Shown: positions 50,484-59,865, counted from the stretch's first letter. The stretch is 64,000 nt of DNA from Nocardioides pocheonensis (GCF_003725535.1 NZ_RJSF01000044.1:148419-212418), one strand, 5' to 3'. Translations and numbers: made by a program. Notes: generated by a model not told the origin, from the sequence alone.

Positions 50484-50498
50484 TTGACGCTGCGTCAA
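50484..50498. promoter_or_regulatory. MerR-type palindrome before the exporter operon
   Basis: TTGACGC-T-GCGTCAA, 7-base arms, 18 bases upstream of the ATPase ATG. On the minus strand TTGACC adjoins it as a -35-like box. Suits a MerR regulator acting on a long-spacer promoter, though no good -10 was found. Confidence 0.45.
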
Positions 50499-50578
50499 GG
50501 TCAAGCCCGTTCTCGGGAGGCGCCGACCGGCGGAAAACCGGCAGACAGTGACGACCGCCACGGCCGAGAATGGCCGCG

Positions 50579-51967
50579 ATGACCACCACCCTCTCGGGCA
50601 CGCGGCGGGGCTTCTTCCGCCGCCTGATCCCACCCACGCCGATGTCGCGCCGGCTCGCGACCCAGTCGATGCTGTTCTCCACCGGCGAGGGTGCGTTCAA
50701 CACCGGCAGCGCGGTGTTCCTGACCCAGGTGGTCGGGATGTCCGCCGCCCGCGTGGGCCTGGCGCTGACCATCACCGGGGTGGCGGAGTTCCTGATGGCC
50801 TACCCGGCGGGCCGGTTCGTCGACCGGTTCGGGCCGAAGCGGGTCTGGTCGCTGGCGACGTGGGGGCGGGCGGCCTGCTTCCTGGCGCTGCCGTTCGTCG
50901 GGAGCTTCGGTGAGTACCTGGTGGTCGGGCTGCTGTTCGCGCTCGCGGCCTCCTCCGGCCACTCCAGCTACCAGTCCTACGTGCTCGACGCGCTGCCGAC
51001 CGAGGAGCGGATCGACACCCAGGCCTACATGTACTCCGCGCTCAACGTCGGCTTCACCTTCGGCGCGATCCTGGGCGGGGTGGCGCTGGCCTTCGACAAC
51101 CTCACGGTCGTGCGCTGGACGCCGTGGTTCGCGGCTGTGCTGATGGCGTTCACCGCCTGGTGGATCTCCCGGCTGCCGCAGGCACCCCACGACCTGCGCG
51201 TGGCGAGCGGCGAGGCGCGCGTCCGGCCGCCCGGCCCCGGTGCGCTGCGCAACCCCGGCTGGATGCTGGTCACCTTCTTCAACGGCACGCTGTGGACCAA
51301 CCAGGTGCTGCTCAACGTGGTCATCCCGCTCTGGCTGGTGGAGGCGACCGACGCTCCGCACGTGCTGCTCGCCTGGCTGTTCGGCACCAACACGGTGCTG
51401 TGCATCTTCCTGCCGGCGTACACCTCCAAGGGGGTCCGCGACCTGCGCGACGCCGTCCGCTACGTGCGGATCTCCTCCGCGTTCTTCGTGGCGTCCTGCC
51501 TGATCACGATGGTGACCCACTCGACCGTCGGCCTGGTCACGGTGCTGCTGGTGTGGCTCGGCCACGTGACGGTCACCGGTGCGGAGCTGTTCATCTCGGG
51601 AGCGAGCTGGTCGTTCCAGGCCGAGCTGATGGACCCGCGCCGGCGCGGGGAGTACCAGGGCGTCCAGGACGTCAGCCGCACGCTCGGGTCGATGTGGGCG
51701 CCCGCGCTCTACACCTACCTCGCGATGTCCCGGGGCGACCAGGGCTGGCTGGCGATCGCCGGGATCATCGTGGTCGCGACCGTCGCGATCGGCCCGTCGG
51801 TGCGCCTGGCCGAACGTTTCGCGGTTCGCCACTTCCCGGCCGACCAGGTCGATCGCGACGCGGGCGACGACGCGCTGCCGGAGACGCTGGAGGACACCGG
51901 CCAGTACGCCGTGCCCGAGCCCGCGCCGCCGGCCGCGTCGAGCACCCAGGGCCTGGACCTGACCTGA
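50579..51967 (+). CDS. MFS transporter, first of a tandem pair
   Basis: About 462 aa, 12 membrane segments. Loop motif GRFVDRFGPKRVW follows segment 2. It shares long blocks with the next gene, for example NVVIPLWLVEATDAPHVLLA and LAWLFGTNTV, and the pair clearly arose by duplication. Cargo unknown; actinobacterial relatives are exporters. ATG at 50579 has GAGAAT 7 bases upstream; an ATG at 50570 would add three residues. Stop overlaps the next ATG (TGATG). Confidence 0.88.
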   Translation: MTTTLSGTRRGFFRRLIPPTPMSRRLATQSMLFSTGEGAFNTGSAVFLTQVVGMSAARVGLALTITGVAEFLMAYPAGRFVDRFGPKRVWSLATWGRAACFLALPFVGSFGEYLVVGLLFALAASSGHSSYQSYVLDALPTEERIDTQAYMYSALNVGFTFGAILGGVALAFDNLTVVRWTPWFAAVLMAFTAWWISRLPQAPHDLRVASGEARVRPPGPGALRNPGWMLVTFFNGTLWTNQVLLNVVIPLWLVEATDAPHVLLAWLFGTNTVLCIFLPAYTSKGVRDLRDAVRYVRISSAFFVASCLITMVTHSTVGLVTVLLVWLGHVTVTGAELFISGASWSFQAELMDPRRRGEYQGVQDVSRTLGSMWAPALYTYLAMSRGDQGWLAIAGIIVVATVAIGPSVRLAERFAVRHFPADQVDRDAGDDALPETLEDTGQYAVPEPAPPAASSTQGLDLT

Positions 51968-53238
51968 TGGCGCCGTCCCTGCCGCCTCGGCTGCTGCGCC
52001 TCGCCGGCCCCACCCCCCTGATCCGGCGCCTGTCGGTCCAGTCCGTGCTCTCGGCGTTCGGCGACGGGGTCTTCCTCACGGGCAGCGCGGTGTTCTTCAC
52101 CCAGATCGTCGGCCTCTCCGCCGCCCAGGTCGGCCTCGGGCTGTCGATCGCCGGCGTGGTCACCTTCTGCCTCGCCGTACCGCTGGGCAAGCTCAGCGAC
52201 CGGTTCGGCGCCAAGCGGGTGTGGGCGCTCGCCTCCCTGGTCGAGGCGCTGCTCTACCTGGTGTGGTGGACGGTCGGCAGCATGGCGACGTTCGTCGCGA
52301 TGCTGGTGGTCCTCGAGCTGGTCTCGACGGCCAGCCGCTCGGCGCGCAACGCCTACCGTTTCGACATCTTCCCCCGCGAGGAGCGGGTCGCCTCCAACGC
52401 CTACTTCCGGGCCGCCCGCAACGTCGGCTACACCCTGGGTGCTTTGCTCGCCGGCGTCGCACTGGCCACCAACAGCAACGACGCCGTCCGCGCCGTACCC
52501 CTGGCCACGGCTGCCCTGCTCCTCCTCAACGCCGCCCTCGTCTCCCGCCTGCCGGGCGTCGCCCTCCACGTCGAGCACGACTCCCCGCTCGAGGTCGCGG
52601 CTCACGCGCATGACCGTGGCAGCGCGCTGCGCAACCGCGGCTACGTGCTGATGTCGGTCTTCGACGGCGTGCTCGCCACCCACCAGGTCCTGCTCAACGT
52701 GGTGATCCCGCTGTGGCTCGTGGAGGAGACCGACGCGCCCCGGGTGCTGCTCGCCTGGCTGTTCGGCACCAACACCGTGATGGCGGTGCTGCTGCAGGTG
52801 GTCGCCGCGCGCGGGGTCGTCACCGTTGCCGACTCGCTGCGCGCGCAGCGCCGCGGCGCGTTCTTCTTCGTGCTGTCCTGCGGCATCGTGCTGGTCACCC
52901 ACGACACCGTCGGCTGGGTGACCATCGTGCTCGTCTGGCTCGGCCACGTCACCGTGACCGGGGCCGAGCTGTTCAACTCCGCCGGTGACTGGGGCCTGCA
53001 GGCCGAGCTCTCCGACCCCGCCCGCCGCGGCGAGTACCAGGGCGTCTCCCAGCTCGGTTACACCCTGGGCACGGTCTGGGCGCCCGCGGCGTACACGTTC
53101 CTCGCGATGCAGTGGGGCACGCCGGGGTGGCTGGTCATCGCCGCGATCGTGCTGCTGGCCGCGATCGGCATCCACCCGGCCGCCCGCGCCGCCGAGCGAC
53201 ACCTGGCGCGCGAGCCCGAGGCTGCGCCGGCGGCCTGA
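51967..53238 (+). CDS. MFS transporter, second of a tandem pair
   Basis: 423 aa, 12 membrane segments. Loop motif GKLSDRFGAKRVWAL. Its mid-region NVVIPLWLVEETDAPRVLLA and GEYQGVSQLGYTLGTVWAP match the first copy. Start coupled by TGATG overlap, so a heterodimer or two related specificities are possible. Convergent with dnaB, 34 bases apart. Confidence 0.88.
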   Translation: MAPSLPPRLLRLAGPTPLIRRLSVQSVLSAFGDGVFLTGSAVFFTQIVGLSAAQVGLGLSIAGVVTFCLAVPLGKLSDRFGAKRVWALASLVEALLYLVWWTVGSMATFVAMLVVLELVSTASRSARNAYRFDIFPREERVASNAYFRAARNVGYTLGALLAGVALATNSNDAVRAVPLATAALLLLNAALVSRLPGVALHVEHDSPLEVAAHAHDRGSALRNRGYVLMSVFDGVLATHQVLLNVVIPLWLVEETDAPRVLLAWLFGTNTVMAVLLQVVAARGVVTVADSLRAQRRGAFFFVLSCGIVLVTHDTVGWVTIVLVWLGHVTVTGAELFNSAGDWGLQAELSDPARRGEYQGVSQLGYTLGTVWAPAAYTFLAMQWGTPGWLVIAAIVLLAAIGIHPAARAAERHLAREPEAAPAA

Positions 53239-53272
53239 GCGCCGACGCACCCGAGGGGCGCACCGTGAGAGG

Positions 53273-54685
53273 TCAGTGCGCCATGTCCACGAACCGCGAG
53301 TAGTGGCCCTGGAAGAGGACCGTGACGTCGCGGGTGGGGCCGTTGCGGTGCTTGCCGACGATGATGTCGGCCTCGCCCGGGCGGGCGGACTCCTTCTCGT
53401 ACTGGTCCTCGCGGTGCACCAGCATGACGATGTCGGCGTCCTGCTCCAGCGAGCCGGACTCACGCAGGTCGGAGACCATCGGCTTCTTGTCCGCACGCTG
53501 CTCGGAGCCACGGTTGAGCTGCGCCAGCGCCACGATCGGCACCTCGAGCTCCTTGGCGAGCAGCTTGATCTGCCGGGAGAACTCCGAGACCTCGACCTGG
53601 CGGGACTCGACCTTCTTGCCCGAGGTCATCAGCTGCAGGTAGTCGATCACGATCAGCTTGAGGTCGTGGCGCTGCTTGAGCCGGCGGGCCTTCGCGCGGA
53701 TCTCCATCATCGTCATGTTCGGGCTGTCGTCGATGAACATCGGCGCGCTCGAGACCTCGCCCATCTTGCGGGCCAGCTTCGACCAGTCGTCGTCGCTCAT
53801 CGGCCCGTTGCGGATGTGGTTCAGCGGCACCTTCGCCTCCGCGGAGAGCAGCCGCATCGTGATCTCCGAGCGGGACATCTCCAGGCTGAAGATCACGCTG
53901 GTCAGGTTGTTGTGGATCGAGGCGGCCCGGCAGAAGTCCAGGCCGAGCGTGGACTTGCCCATGCCGGGGCGGCCGGCGACGATCACCATCTGGCCCGGAT
54001 GGAGCCCGTTGGTCAGCTCGTCGAGGTCGGCGAACCCGGTGGGTACGCCGACCAGGCCGGCGCCGCGGTTGGAGATCGCCTCGATCTCGTCGAGCGTGGA
54101 CTCCATGATCTCGCTGAGCGGCGCGTAGTCCTCCGAGGCCCGCTTCTCGGTGATCGCGTAGATCTCCGCCTGCGCCCGGTCGACGGTGTCGTCGACCTGG
54201 CCCTCGCCGGAGTAGCCCATCTGCGCGATCTTGGTGCCGGCGTCGACCAGCCGGCGCAGGATCGCCTTCTCGCGCACGATGTCGGCGTAGTAGCCCGCGT
54301 TCGCGGCGATCGGCACGCTCGCCGAGAGCGTGTGGAGGTACGGCGCTCCCCCGACCCGCTGCAGGTCGCCGCGACGCTGCAGCTCCGCGGACACGGTCAC
54401 CGGGTCGGCCGGCTCGCCCCGGGAGTACAGGTCGGTGATCGCGTCGAAGATGGTCTCGTGCGCCGGACGGTAGAAGTCCTGCGCGCGGGTCACCTCGAGC
54501 ACGTCGGCGATCGCGTCCTTCGAGATCAGCATCGACCCGAGGACGCTCTGCTCCGCGTCGGTGTCCTGGGGCGGCATCCGGCCCGACCACTGCTCCTGGG
54601 AGCCGTGGTGCTCGAAACCCGGGTCGCCGCGGTAGTCGCCGAAGCCCTCGGTCTGACCGATCCCGGCGGACTCCGTCATGCTCAT
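53273..54685 (-). CDS. dnaB: Replicative DNA helicase
   Basis: 470-residue hexameric 5'-3' helicase of the replisome. N-terminal domain (about 38-145, PPQDTDAEQSVLGSMLIS) and RecA-like motor with Walker A GRPGMGKST (about 238-246), Walker B LIVIDYLQLM and the DLRESGSLEQDAD loop. Normal length and no intein, unlike mycobacterial DnaB. GGGGAG ribosome site 8 bases before the ATG at 54685; ATG two codons in is an alternative. The region upstream holds DnaA-box-like sites. Confidence 0.97.
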   Translation of the reverse strand: MSMTESAGIGQTEGFGDYRGDPGFEHHGSQEQWSGRMPPQDTDAEQSVLGSMLISKDAIADVLEVTRAQDFYRPAHETIFDAITDLYSRGEPADPVTVSAELQRRGDLQRVGGAPYLHTLSASVPIAANAGYYADIVREKAILRRLVDAGTKIAQMGYSGEGQVDDTVDRAQAEIYAITEKRASEDYAPLSEIMESTLDEIEAISNRGAGLVGVPTGFADLDELTNGLHPGQMVIVAGRPGMGKSTLGLDFCRAASIHNNLTSVIFSLEMSRSEITMRLLSAEAKVPLNHIRNGPMSDDDWSKLARKMGEVSSAPMFIDDSPNMTMMEIRAKARRLKQRHDLKLIVIDYLQLMTSGKKVESRQVEVSEFSRQIKLLAKELEVPIVALAQLNRGSEQRADKKPMVSDLRESGSLEQDADIVMLVHREDQYEKESARPGEADIIVGKHRNGPTRDVTVLFQGHYSRFVDMAH

Positions 54686-55178
54686 CGCGGCGACTCCCCT
54701 TCCCGTGCGGTGCGGCCGTTCCGACCGTAGCGGCGGGCCCCGACATCACCCCGGCAGGACCCGCCCCGCCGGCCGCCCGACCCGGCCGGACTGCGCGAGG
54801 CTATGTCCTGCGCGGCGCCCGGCAAAGCGCGCCGTCCACACCCCCCTGTGGAAAACCCTGTGGGTCGTGTGGAACACCTGCCAAAAGGTGTGCACAGGCT
54901 GTTGGGGACACTGTGGACGGCCGCGGCCCGATTCGGGTGAATACGCCCCTGACCTGCGGTTTCGTCGGTCCACCGGGTGTGGAGGAAAGTTTCCGGGCAG
55001 GTTTTCGTTCACCGTTTCGTCATTCGGGACGCGCCTGTTGCCATGTCGACAAATCGGTCGTCGCCGACGGTTACCCACAGATGCGGCGGGTTTTCAACAG
55101 GCACGGAGGGGCTGTTTCGGGATGGCCCGAACGGACTATGCCGCGCTCCTCCGAACAGTCAGCCGACGGCGGCTCTGC
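54686..55178. promoter_or_regulatory. Gene-free region with a cluster of DnaA-box-like sites
   Basis: 493 bases upstream of dnaB with a lower GC content than the neighbours. Sites close to TTGTCCACA/TTATCCACA: CCGTCCACA 54832-54840, TTTTCCACA 54847-54855 (minus), TGTTCCACA 54868-54876 (minus), CCGTCCACA 54912-54920 (minus), TTACCCACA 55071-55079 and TTTTCAACA 55091-55099. Scores are 7-8 of 9. Between them lies the AT-richer stretch GTTTTCGTTCACCGTTTCGT. dnaA and dnaN are not adjacent, so this is not the usual origin; it may bind DnaA to control dnaB or timing. Confidence 0.5.
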
Positions 55179-56912
55179 TCAGTCGACCGGGTGGACGTCG
55201 TGGCCGCGGCTGGCCATCCAGAGCCGGCGGCTGGCGGCGCGCTGCTTCTTGCCGCTCGAGGTCTTCGGCACCGTGTACGGCGGCACCAGCAGCACGTCGC
55301 TGACCCGCAGCTCGTACTCGCGCAGCACCGCCCGGCTGATCGCCTCCACGACCTCCGCCTCGACCGGCTCGCCGTCGACCTCGGCGACCAGGACCAGGGT
55401 CTCCATGGTCTCCCCGGACTCGTCCTCCACCGCGAACGCCGCGCTGCCGCCGAGCCGGACCGCCTCGTGCGAGAGCTCCGCGGTCACCTCGATGTCCTGC
55501 GGGTAGAGGTTGCGCCCACGGATCACGATGAGGTCCTTCGCGCGGCCGCAGACCACGATCTCGCCGCCGTCGAGGAAGGCCAGGTCGCCGGTGCACAGGA
55601 AGGGCCCGCCGTCGTCACCGGCCAGGCGGCCGCCGAAGTACTCGCCGGTCGCCTCCTCACGACGCCAGTAGCCCGGACTGACGCTGGGACCCCGCAGCCA
55701 GAGCTCGCCGACCTCGTCGGCCGGCAGCTCGACGCCGGTGGCCGGGTCGACGATGCGCACGTCGTACTGCGCGGACGGCCGGCCGTCGACGCACAGCTCG
55801 CGGGCGCCGGCATCGCCCTTGTCGCGGAAGACCACCCGGTGCTGCTCGAGCGCCTCCCCGTCGACCCACAGCACCCGACCCGGGTCGTCCGTGGCCGCCG
55901 CCGACACCAGCACGGTCGCCTCGGCGAGACCGTAGCCCGGGGTGTGCGCCTCCGGCCGGACGCCGGCCACCGCGAACGCGTCGAGGAACCGGTCGCGGGT
56001 GAGCCGCCGGACCGGCTCGGCGCCGTTGATCAGCGCCTTGACCCCCGACAGGTCGAGCGACTCGCGCTCCTCGGCGGTCGACCGGTCGACCAGGAGGTCG
56101 TAGCCGAAGTTCGGGGAGTACCCGTGCGTGCCGCCGTACGCCGACATCGCCCGCATCCACGTCATCGGGCGGCGGATGAACGCGCCGGGGGGCATCAGCA
56201 CCGACAGCATGCCGAACCACGCCGACGGCAGCGCCCCCATGACCAGGCCCATGTCGTGGGTCAGCGGGCACCAGGAGACGTTCACCGACGTCTCGTCCAC
56301 GCCGACCAGCTCGCGGCACGCCTCGAGGTTGGCGACCAGGTTGGCGTGGGTGACGATCACGCCGCGCGGCTCGCTGGTGGACCCCGAGGTGTACTGCAGG
56401 TAGGCGACCTCACGCTCCACGACCGGGGCGGGCTGCGCGGCGGCGCTGCGGTCGCCGGTGGCGATCACCGGCACCGTGCCCTGGGTGAGCAGGTCGAGCA
56501 CGTCGATCTCCGCCTGGCCCTGCGGCGTCGCGGCCACCACGGCGACCGCCCCGGCGTTGGCGCGCACCGGCTCCAGGCGCGACTCCACGTGCTCGGGACG
56601 CCGGGGGAACGAGACCGGGGCGGCGATGACGCCCGCCCACATGCAGCCGAACAGGCCGACCAGGAACTCCAGCGGCGGGGTCGCGATCAGCAGGGCCACG
56701 TCGCCGGGCCGCAGGCCACGCGCGGTGAGCGTGCCGGCCAGGGCCGCGGCCTGGTCGCGGAGCTCGCCGGCGGTGAGCCGGGCGGACTCGTGCACGCCGT
56801 CGAGCAGCTCGAGGTAGAGCAGCCGCCCGGGGTCGGTGTCGGCGAGCTCGACGAGCCGGTCGAGGAGGTCGCCGTCGGGCACGGTCCACCTGGGTGCGGT
56901 CGAAGAGGCCAC
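55179..56912 (-). CDS. Fatty-acyl-AMP ligase (FAAL)-type AMP-binding enzyme
   Basis: 577-residue acyl-adenylating enzyme. P-loop YTSGSTSEPRGV, WCPLTHDMGL, and a helical region with the FAAL-type insertion before GLAEATVLVSA; the C-terminal Lys in VPKTSSGKKQR. FAALs make acyl-AMP for transfer to acyl-carrier proteins of polyketide or lipid assembly, and differ from acyl-CoA ligases by that insertion. No carrier protein or polyketide synthase is nearby, so it stands alone. GTG start, divergent from the MATE gene. Confidence 0.82.
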   Translation of the reverse strand: MASSTAPRWTVPDGDLLDRLVELADTDPGRLLYLELLDGVHESARLTAGELRDQAAALAGTLTARGLRPGDVALLIATPPLEFLVGLFGCMWAGVIAAPVSFPRRPEHVESRLEPVRANAGAVAVVAATPQGQAEIDVLDLLTQGTVPVIATGDRSAAAQPAPVVEREVAYLQYTSGSTSEPRGVIVTHANLVANLEACRELVGVDETSVNVSWCPLTHDMGLVMGALPSAWFGMLSVLMPPGAFIRRPMTWMRAMSAYGGTHGYSPNFGYDLLVDRSTAEERESLDLSGVKALINGAEPVRRLTRDRFLDAFAVAGVRPEAHTPGYGLAEATVLVSAAATDDPGRVLWVDGEALEQHRVVFRDKGDAGARELCVDGRPSAQYDVRIVDPATGVELPADEVGELWLRGPSVSPGYWRREEATGEYFGGRLAGDDGGPFLCTGDLAFLDGGEIVVCGRAKDLIVIRGRNLYPQDIEVTAELSHEAVRLGGSAAFAVEDESGETMETLVLVAEVDGEPVEAEVVEAISRAVLREYELRVSDVLLVPPYTVPKTSSGKKQRAASRRLWMASRGHDVHPVD

Positions 56913-57027
56913 GGAGCTCTGCTCTCTGTCTCGGCGATCCGGTCCCGATCGGACCGGATACTGGCATCTGGGGAACGACCCCGACGCCCATTTGGTCACG
57001 TCCGGCCGCACCGTCGTACGGGTGGCC

Positions 57028-57033
57028 TAGCCT
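57028..57033 (+). promoter_or_regulatory. -10 element of a leaderless promoter (MATE exporter)
   Basis: TAGCCT 7 bases before the GTG at 57041. Confidence 0.5.
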
Positions 57034-57040
57034 GCCTCTC

Positions 57041-58354
57041 GTGGCCGCCCGCATCCGCCAGGAGGACCGCGAGATCCTCCGGCTGGCCGGACCGGCGTTC
57101 CTCGCGCTCGTCGCCGAGCCGCTCTTCCTGCTCGCCGACTCCGCGATCGTCGGCCACCTCGGCACCCGCCAGCTGGCCGGCCTCGGCATCGCCGGCGCCG
57201 TGCTGTCGACGTTGATCAGCGTGTGCATCTTCCTCGCCTACGGCACCACGGCCTCGGTGGCGCGGCGGATCGGCGCGGGCGACCTCCGGGCCGCGCTGAC
57301 CCAGGGCCTGCACGGGATCTGGCTGGCGATCGTGATCGGCGTCGCGACCACGGCGCTGGGCATTCCGCTCACCCCGGTGCTGGTCGGCCTCTTCAAGCCG
57401 GGCAGCGGGGTCGCGCACGAGGCCGAGACCTACCTGCGGATCGGGCTCGTCGGCGCCGTCCCGCTGCTCGTGGCGCTCGCCACCACCGGGATCCTCCGCG
57501 GGCTCCAGGACACGCGCACCCCGCTCGTGGTCGCGGTCGCCGGCAACCTGGCCAACGTCGGCCTCAACCTCTGGCTGGTCTACGGCCTCGACCTCGGCAT
57601 CGCCGGCTCGGCCCTCGGCACCGTGCTCGCCCAGTCCGCCTCCGCCGCCGCGCTCCTCGTGGTCGTGGTCCGCGCCGCCCGGCGCCACGAGGCACCGCTC
57701 CGGCCCTCGCTGTCCGGCATCCGGGGCGCGGGGTCCGCCGGCGTCCCGCTCCTGCTGCGCACGCTGACGCTCCGGGCCAGCCTGCTGGTGATGACGTACG
57801 CCGCGACGGCACTCGGGCCGACCGACCTCGCCGCGATGCAGGTCGCGATGACCGTGTGGACCTTCCTGGCCTTCGCGCTCGACGCGATCGCGATCGCCGC
57901 GCAGGCGATCACCGGCCGCCACCTCGGCGCCGGCGACCGGGAGCGCACCCGCGCGATCACCACCCGGATGCTGCGCTGGGGCGTCCTGAGCGGCGTGGTG
58001 ACGGGACTTGCGCTGGCCGCAGCCGCTCCCTGGCTCGGTGGCCTGTTCACCGACGACGCCGGGGTGCGCGATCTGCTCGTGCCGGTGCTCCTCGTCGCCG
58101 CGATCACGCAGCCCCTGGCCGGGATCGTCTTCGTGCTCGACGGCGTCCTCATCGGGGCCGGGGACGGCCGCTACCTGGCCTGGGCCGGTCTCCTCGTGCT
58201 CGTCGTGTTCGCCCCGGCGGCCTGGCTCGCGGTCTCCGCCGGAGGCACGCTCACCTGGCTCTGGGTGGCGTTCGCGCTGGCGTTCATGGGCGGCCGGGGA
58301 GCCGTGCTGCTCGGTCGCGCCGCGACGGACCGCTGGATGCGCCTCGGCGCGTGA
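57041..58354 (+). CDS. MATE-family (DinF-like) efflux protein
   Basis: 437 aa with 12 membrane segments. Repeated half structure: PAFLALVAEPLFLLADSAIVG at the start and GVPLLLRTLTLRASLLVMTY at the middle, both MATE half-starts. DinF-type exporters use H+ or Na+ to expel drugs or oxidised metabolites. Leaderless GTG start. Confidence 0.92.
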   Translation: MAARIRQEDREILRLAGPAFLALVAEPLFLLADSAIVGHLGTRQLAGLGIAGAVLSTLISVCIFLAYGTTASVARRIGAGDLRAALTQGLHGIWLAIVIGVATTALGIPLTPVLVGLFKPGSGVAHEAETYLRIGLVGAVPLLVALATTGILRGLQDTRTPLVVAVAGNLANVGLNLWLVYGLDLGIAGSALGTVLAQSASAAALLVVVVRAARRHEAPLRPSLSGIRGAGSAGVPLLLRTLTLRASLLVMTYAATALGPTDLAAMQVAMTVWTFLAFALDAIAIAAQAITGRHLGAGDRERTRAITTRMLRWGVLSGVVTGLALAAAAPWLGGLFTDDAGVRDLLVPVLLVAAITQPLAGIVFVLDGVLIGAGDGRYLAWAGLLVLVVFAPAAWLAVSAGGTLTWLWVAFALAFMGGRGAVLLGRAATDRWMRLGA

Positions 58355-58357
58355 TCC

Positions 58358-59308
58358 TCACGCCGGCAGCAGCGTCGGCAGCCCCAGCAGCCCGAACGGC
58401 TGCGGCCCGAACGTCGTGATCTCCGCGATCACGCCGTCCTCCACCCGCAGCACGTCGACCTTGAAGGCGCGGAACGCCGAGTCACCGGGCCGGCGCAGGT
58501 AGCTGGCCGCTGCCGGCATCCGGTTCAGCGCGGTCGGGAGCAGCCGCCAGTCGCCCTCGCGCTCCTCGCCGAACGCTCGCTCCAGGAGCGGCGCCACCGC
58601 GTCGCGGCCGTCGAAGCACACCGGCAGCGGCGGCATGGTCACCCGCAGGTCGGTCGCCGCGACCGCCAGCGCTGCCGCCGCGTCGCACCGCTCGTGGGCG
58701 TCGATGAACGCCGCGAGCAGCTCGCTCTCCTCCGCGCTGGCCGGACGGGCCTGCCAGTCGGTGCGGTGCGAGGGCAGGTGTCGGCGCATCGTCTCCCGCG
58801 CCCGCTGCAGCGCGCTGTTCGCCGCGGGGACGGTCGTCCCGATCAGCGCGGCGGTCTCGGCCGCGGTCATGCCGAGCACCTCGCGGGCCAGCAGGGCGGC
58901 CCGCTGCCGCGGCGGCAGCACCTGCAGCGCCGCCAGGAACGCCAGCTCGATCGTCTCCCGCGACACCGCCACCGAGTCCGGGCCCTCCTCGGTGGCGGGC
59001 AGCTCGTCGAGCACGGTGTCGGGGTACGGCGTCAGCCAGCTGACCTCGGCGTACGAGCGCATCGCGGAGAGCCGGCGCGCCTGGGCGCGCTGCCGGTCGA
59101 TGCACACGTTCGTGGCGATCCGGTAGAGCCAGGCGCGCAGGTGCGGCGGCTCGAAGCCCTCCCGGCTGCGCCAGGCCCGCAGGTAGGTGTCGCCCACGGC
59201 GTCCTCGGCCTCGTCGTACGACGCGAGCATGCGGTAGCAGTGCACGTGCAGCTCGCGGCGGTAGCGCTCGGCCTCGGCCGCGAAGTCCTCCTCCACCAGC
59301 GAGGTCAC
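58358..59308 (-). CDS. sigG: SigG-like ECF sigma factor (TIGR02960-type)
   Basis: 316 aa. Region 2 (YRMLASYDEAEDAVGDTYLRAW, about 25-46), region 4 (LPPRQRAALLAREVLGM) and a SnoaL-like C-terminal domain (about 200-316). Such SigG/SigJ-like factors lack a conventional anti-sigma factor. The VOC gene ends just 4 bases upstream, so the two are coupled, which suggests a methylglyoxal or related stress response. Confidence 0.88.
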   Translation of the reverse strand: MTSLVEEDFAAEAERYRRELHVHCYRMLASYDEAEDAVGDTYLRAWRSREGFEPPHLRAWLYRIATNVCIDRQRAQARRLSAMRSYAEVSWLTPYPDTVLDELPATEEGPDSVAVSRETIELAFLAALQVLPPRQRAALLAREVLGMTAAETAALIGTTVPAANSALQRARETMRRHLPSHRTDWQARPASAEESELLAAFIDAHERCDAAAALAVAATDLRVTMPPLPVCFDGRDAVAPLLERAFGEEREGDWRLLPTALNRMPAAASYLRRPGDSAFRAFKVDVLRVEDGVIAEITTFGPQPFGLLGLPTLLPA

Positions 59309-59312
59309 GGTG

Positions 59313-59732
59313 TCACCGCAGGTGCTGCTTGATCTCCTGGATCGCCCAGGAGTTGCCGTCGGGGTCGTCGAAGTACACGAAGGTGCCGTAGTCCGCGCGG
59401 TCCGGCTCGAGTCCGGGTGTCTGCACGCCGTTCAGGAAGTGCACCGGGCCGCTGTTCTGGACGCCCTTCTCCTCCAGCAGCGCGAGCGCCTCCTCGATGT
59501 CCTCGACCACGAGGTGCGCACCCTTGAGCGAACCCGGCGCGACGCCACCCCCGAGGCCGGTGCCGAACACGATCGAGCACCCGGAACCCGGCGGGGTCAC
59601 CTGGATCACCCGGAAGCTCTTGTTGGGGGCGAAGTCGGTGTCCAGCCGGAACCCGAGCTTGTCCACGTAGAACTCCCGCGCCCGCTCGACGTCCGAGACC
59701 GGCGCGATGACCACTTCGAGCTTCCAGTCCAT
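59313..59732 (-). CDS. VOC-superfamily glyoxalase-like protein
   Basis: 139 aa. VIAPVSDVERAREFYVDKLGF, then TPPGSGCSIVFGTGL, AHLVVEDIEEALALLEEKG and FVYFDDPDGNSWAIQEI. His in GAHLVVED and Glu in IQEI are plausible metal ligands. First gene of an operon with the SigG-like factor. AGGAGAG ribosome site. Confidence 0.88.
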   Translation of the reverse strand: MDWKLEVVIAPVSDVERAREFYVDKLGFRLDTDFAPNKSFRVIQVTPPGSGCSIVFGTGLGGGVAPGSLKGAHLVVEDIEEALALLEEKGVQNSGPVHFLNGVQTPGLEPDRADYGTFVYFDDPDGNSWAIQEIKQHLR

Positions 59733-59865
59733 CTCGTTCTCTCCTCTGCTCGACGACCGCTCGGTGCGGCCGTTCGACAGGTGGAACGTCACAGGCACCG
59801 CGGACTCATCGGTGGATCGATGATCTTTTTCGCGCACGGCCCGAAGGACCGTTCCGGACCGACCC

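Noticed and set aside
53239-53272. A strong terminator between the second MFS gene and dnaB
   Set aside because: Only a weak GCGCC/GGCGC pairing is seen, not enough to call.
54832-55099. The DnaA-box-like cluster as chromosomal oriC
   Set aside because: Origins in actinobacteria lie between dnaA and dnaN, which are not in this window. The flanking genes are dnaB and a fatty-acyl-AMP ligase. The cluster is kept only as a possible regulatory site.
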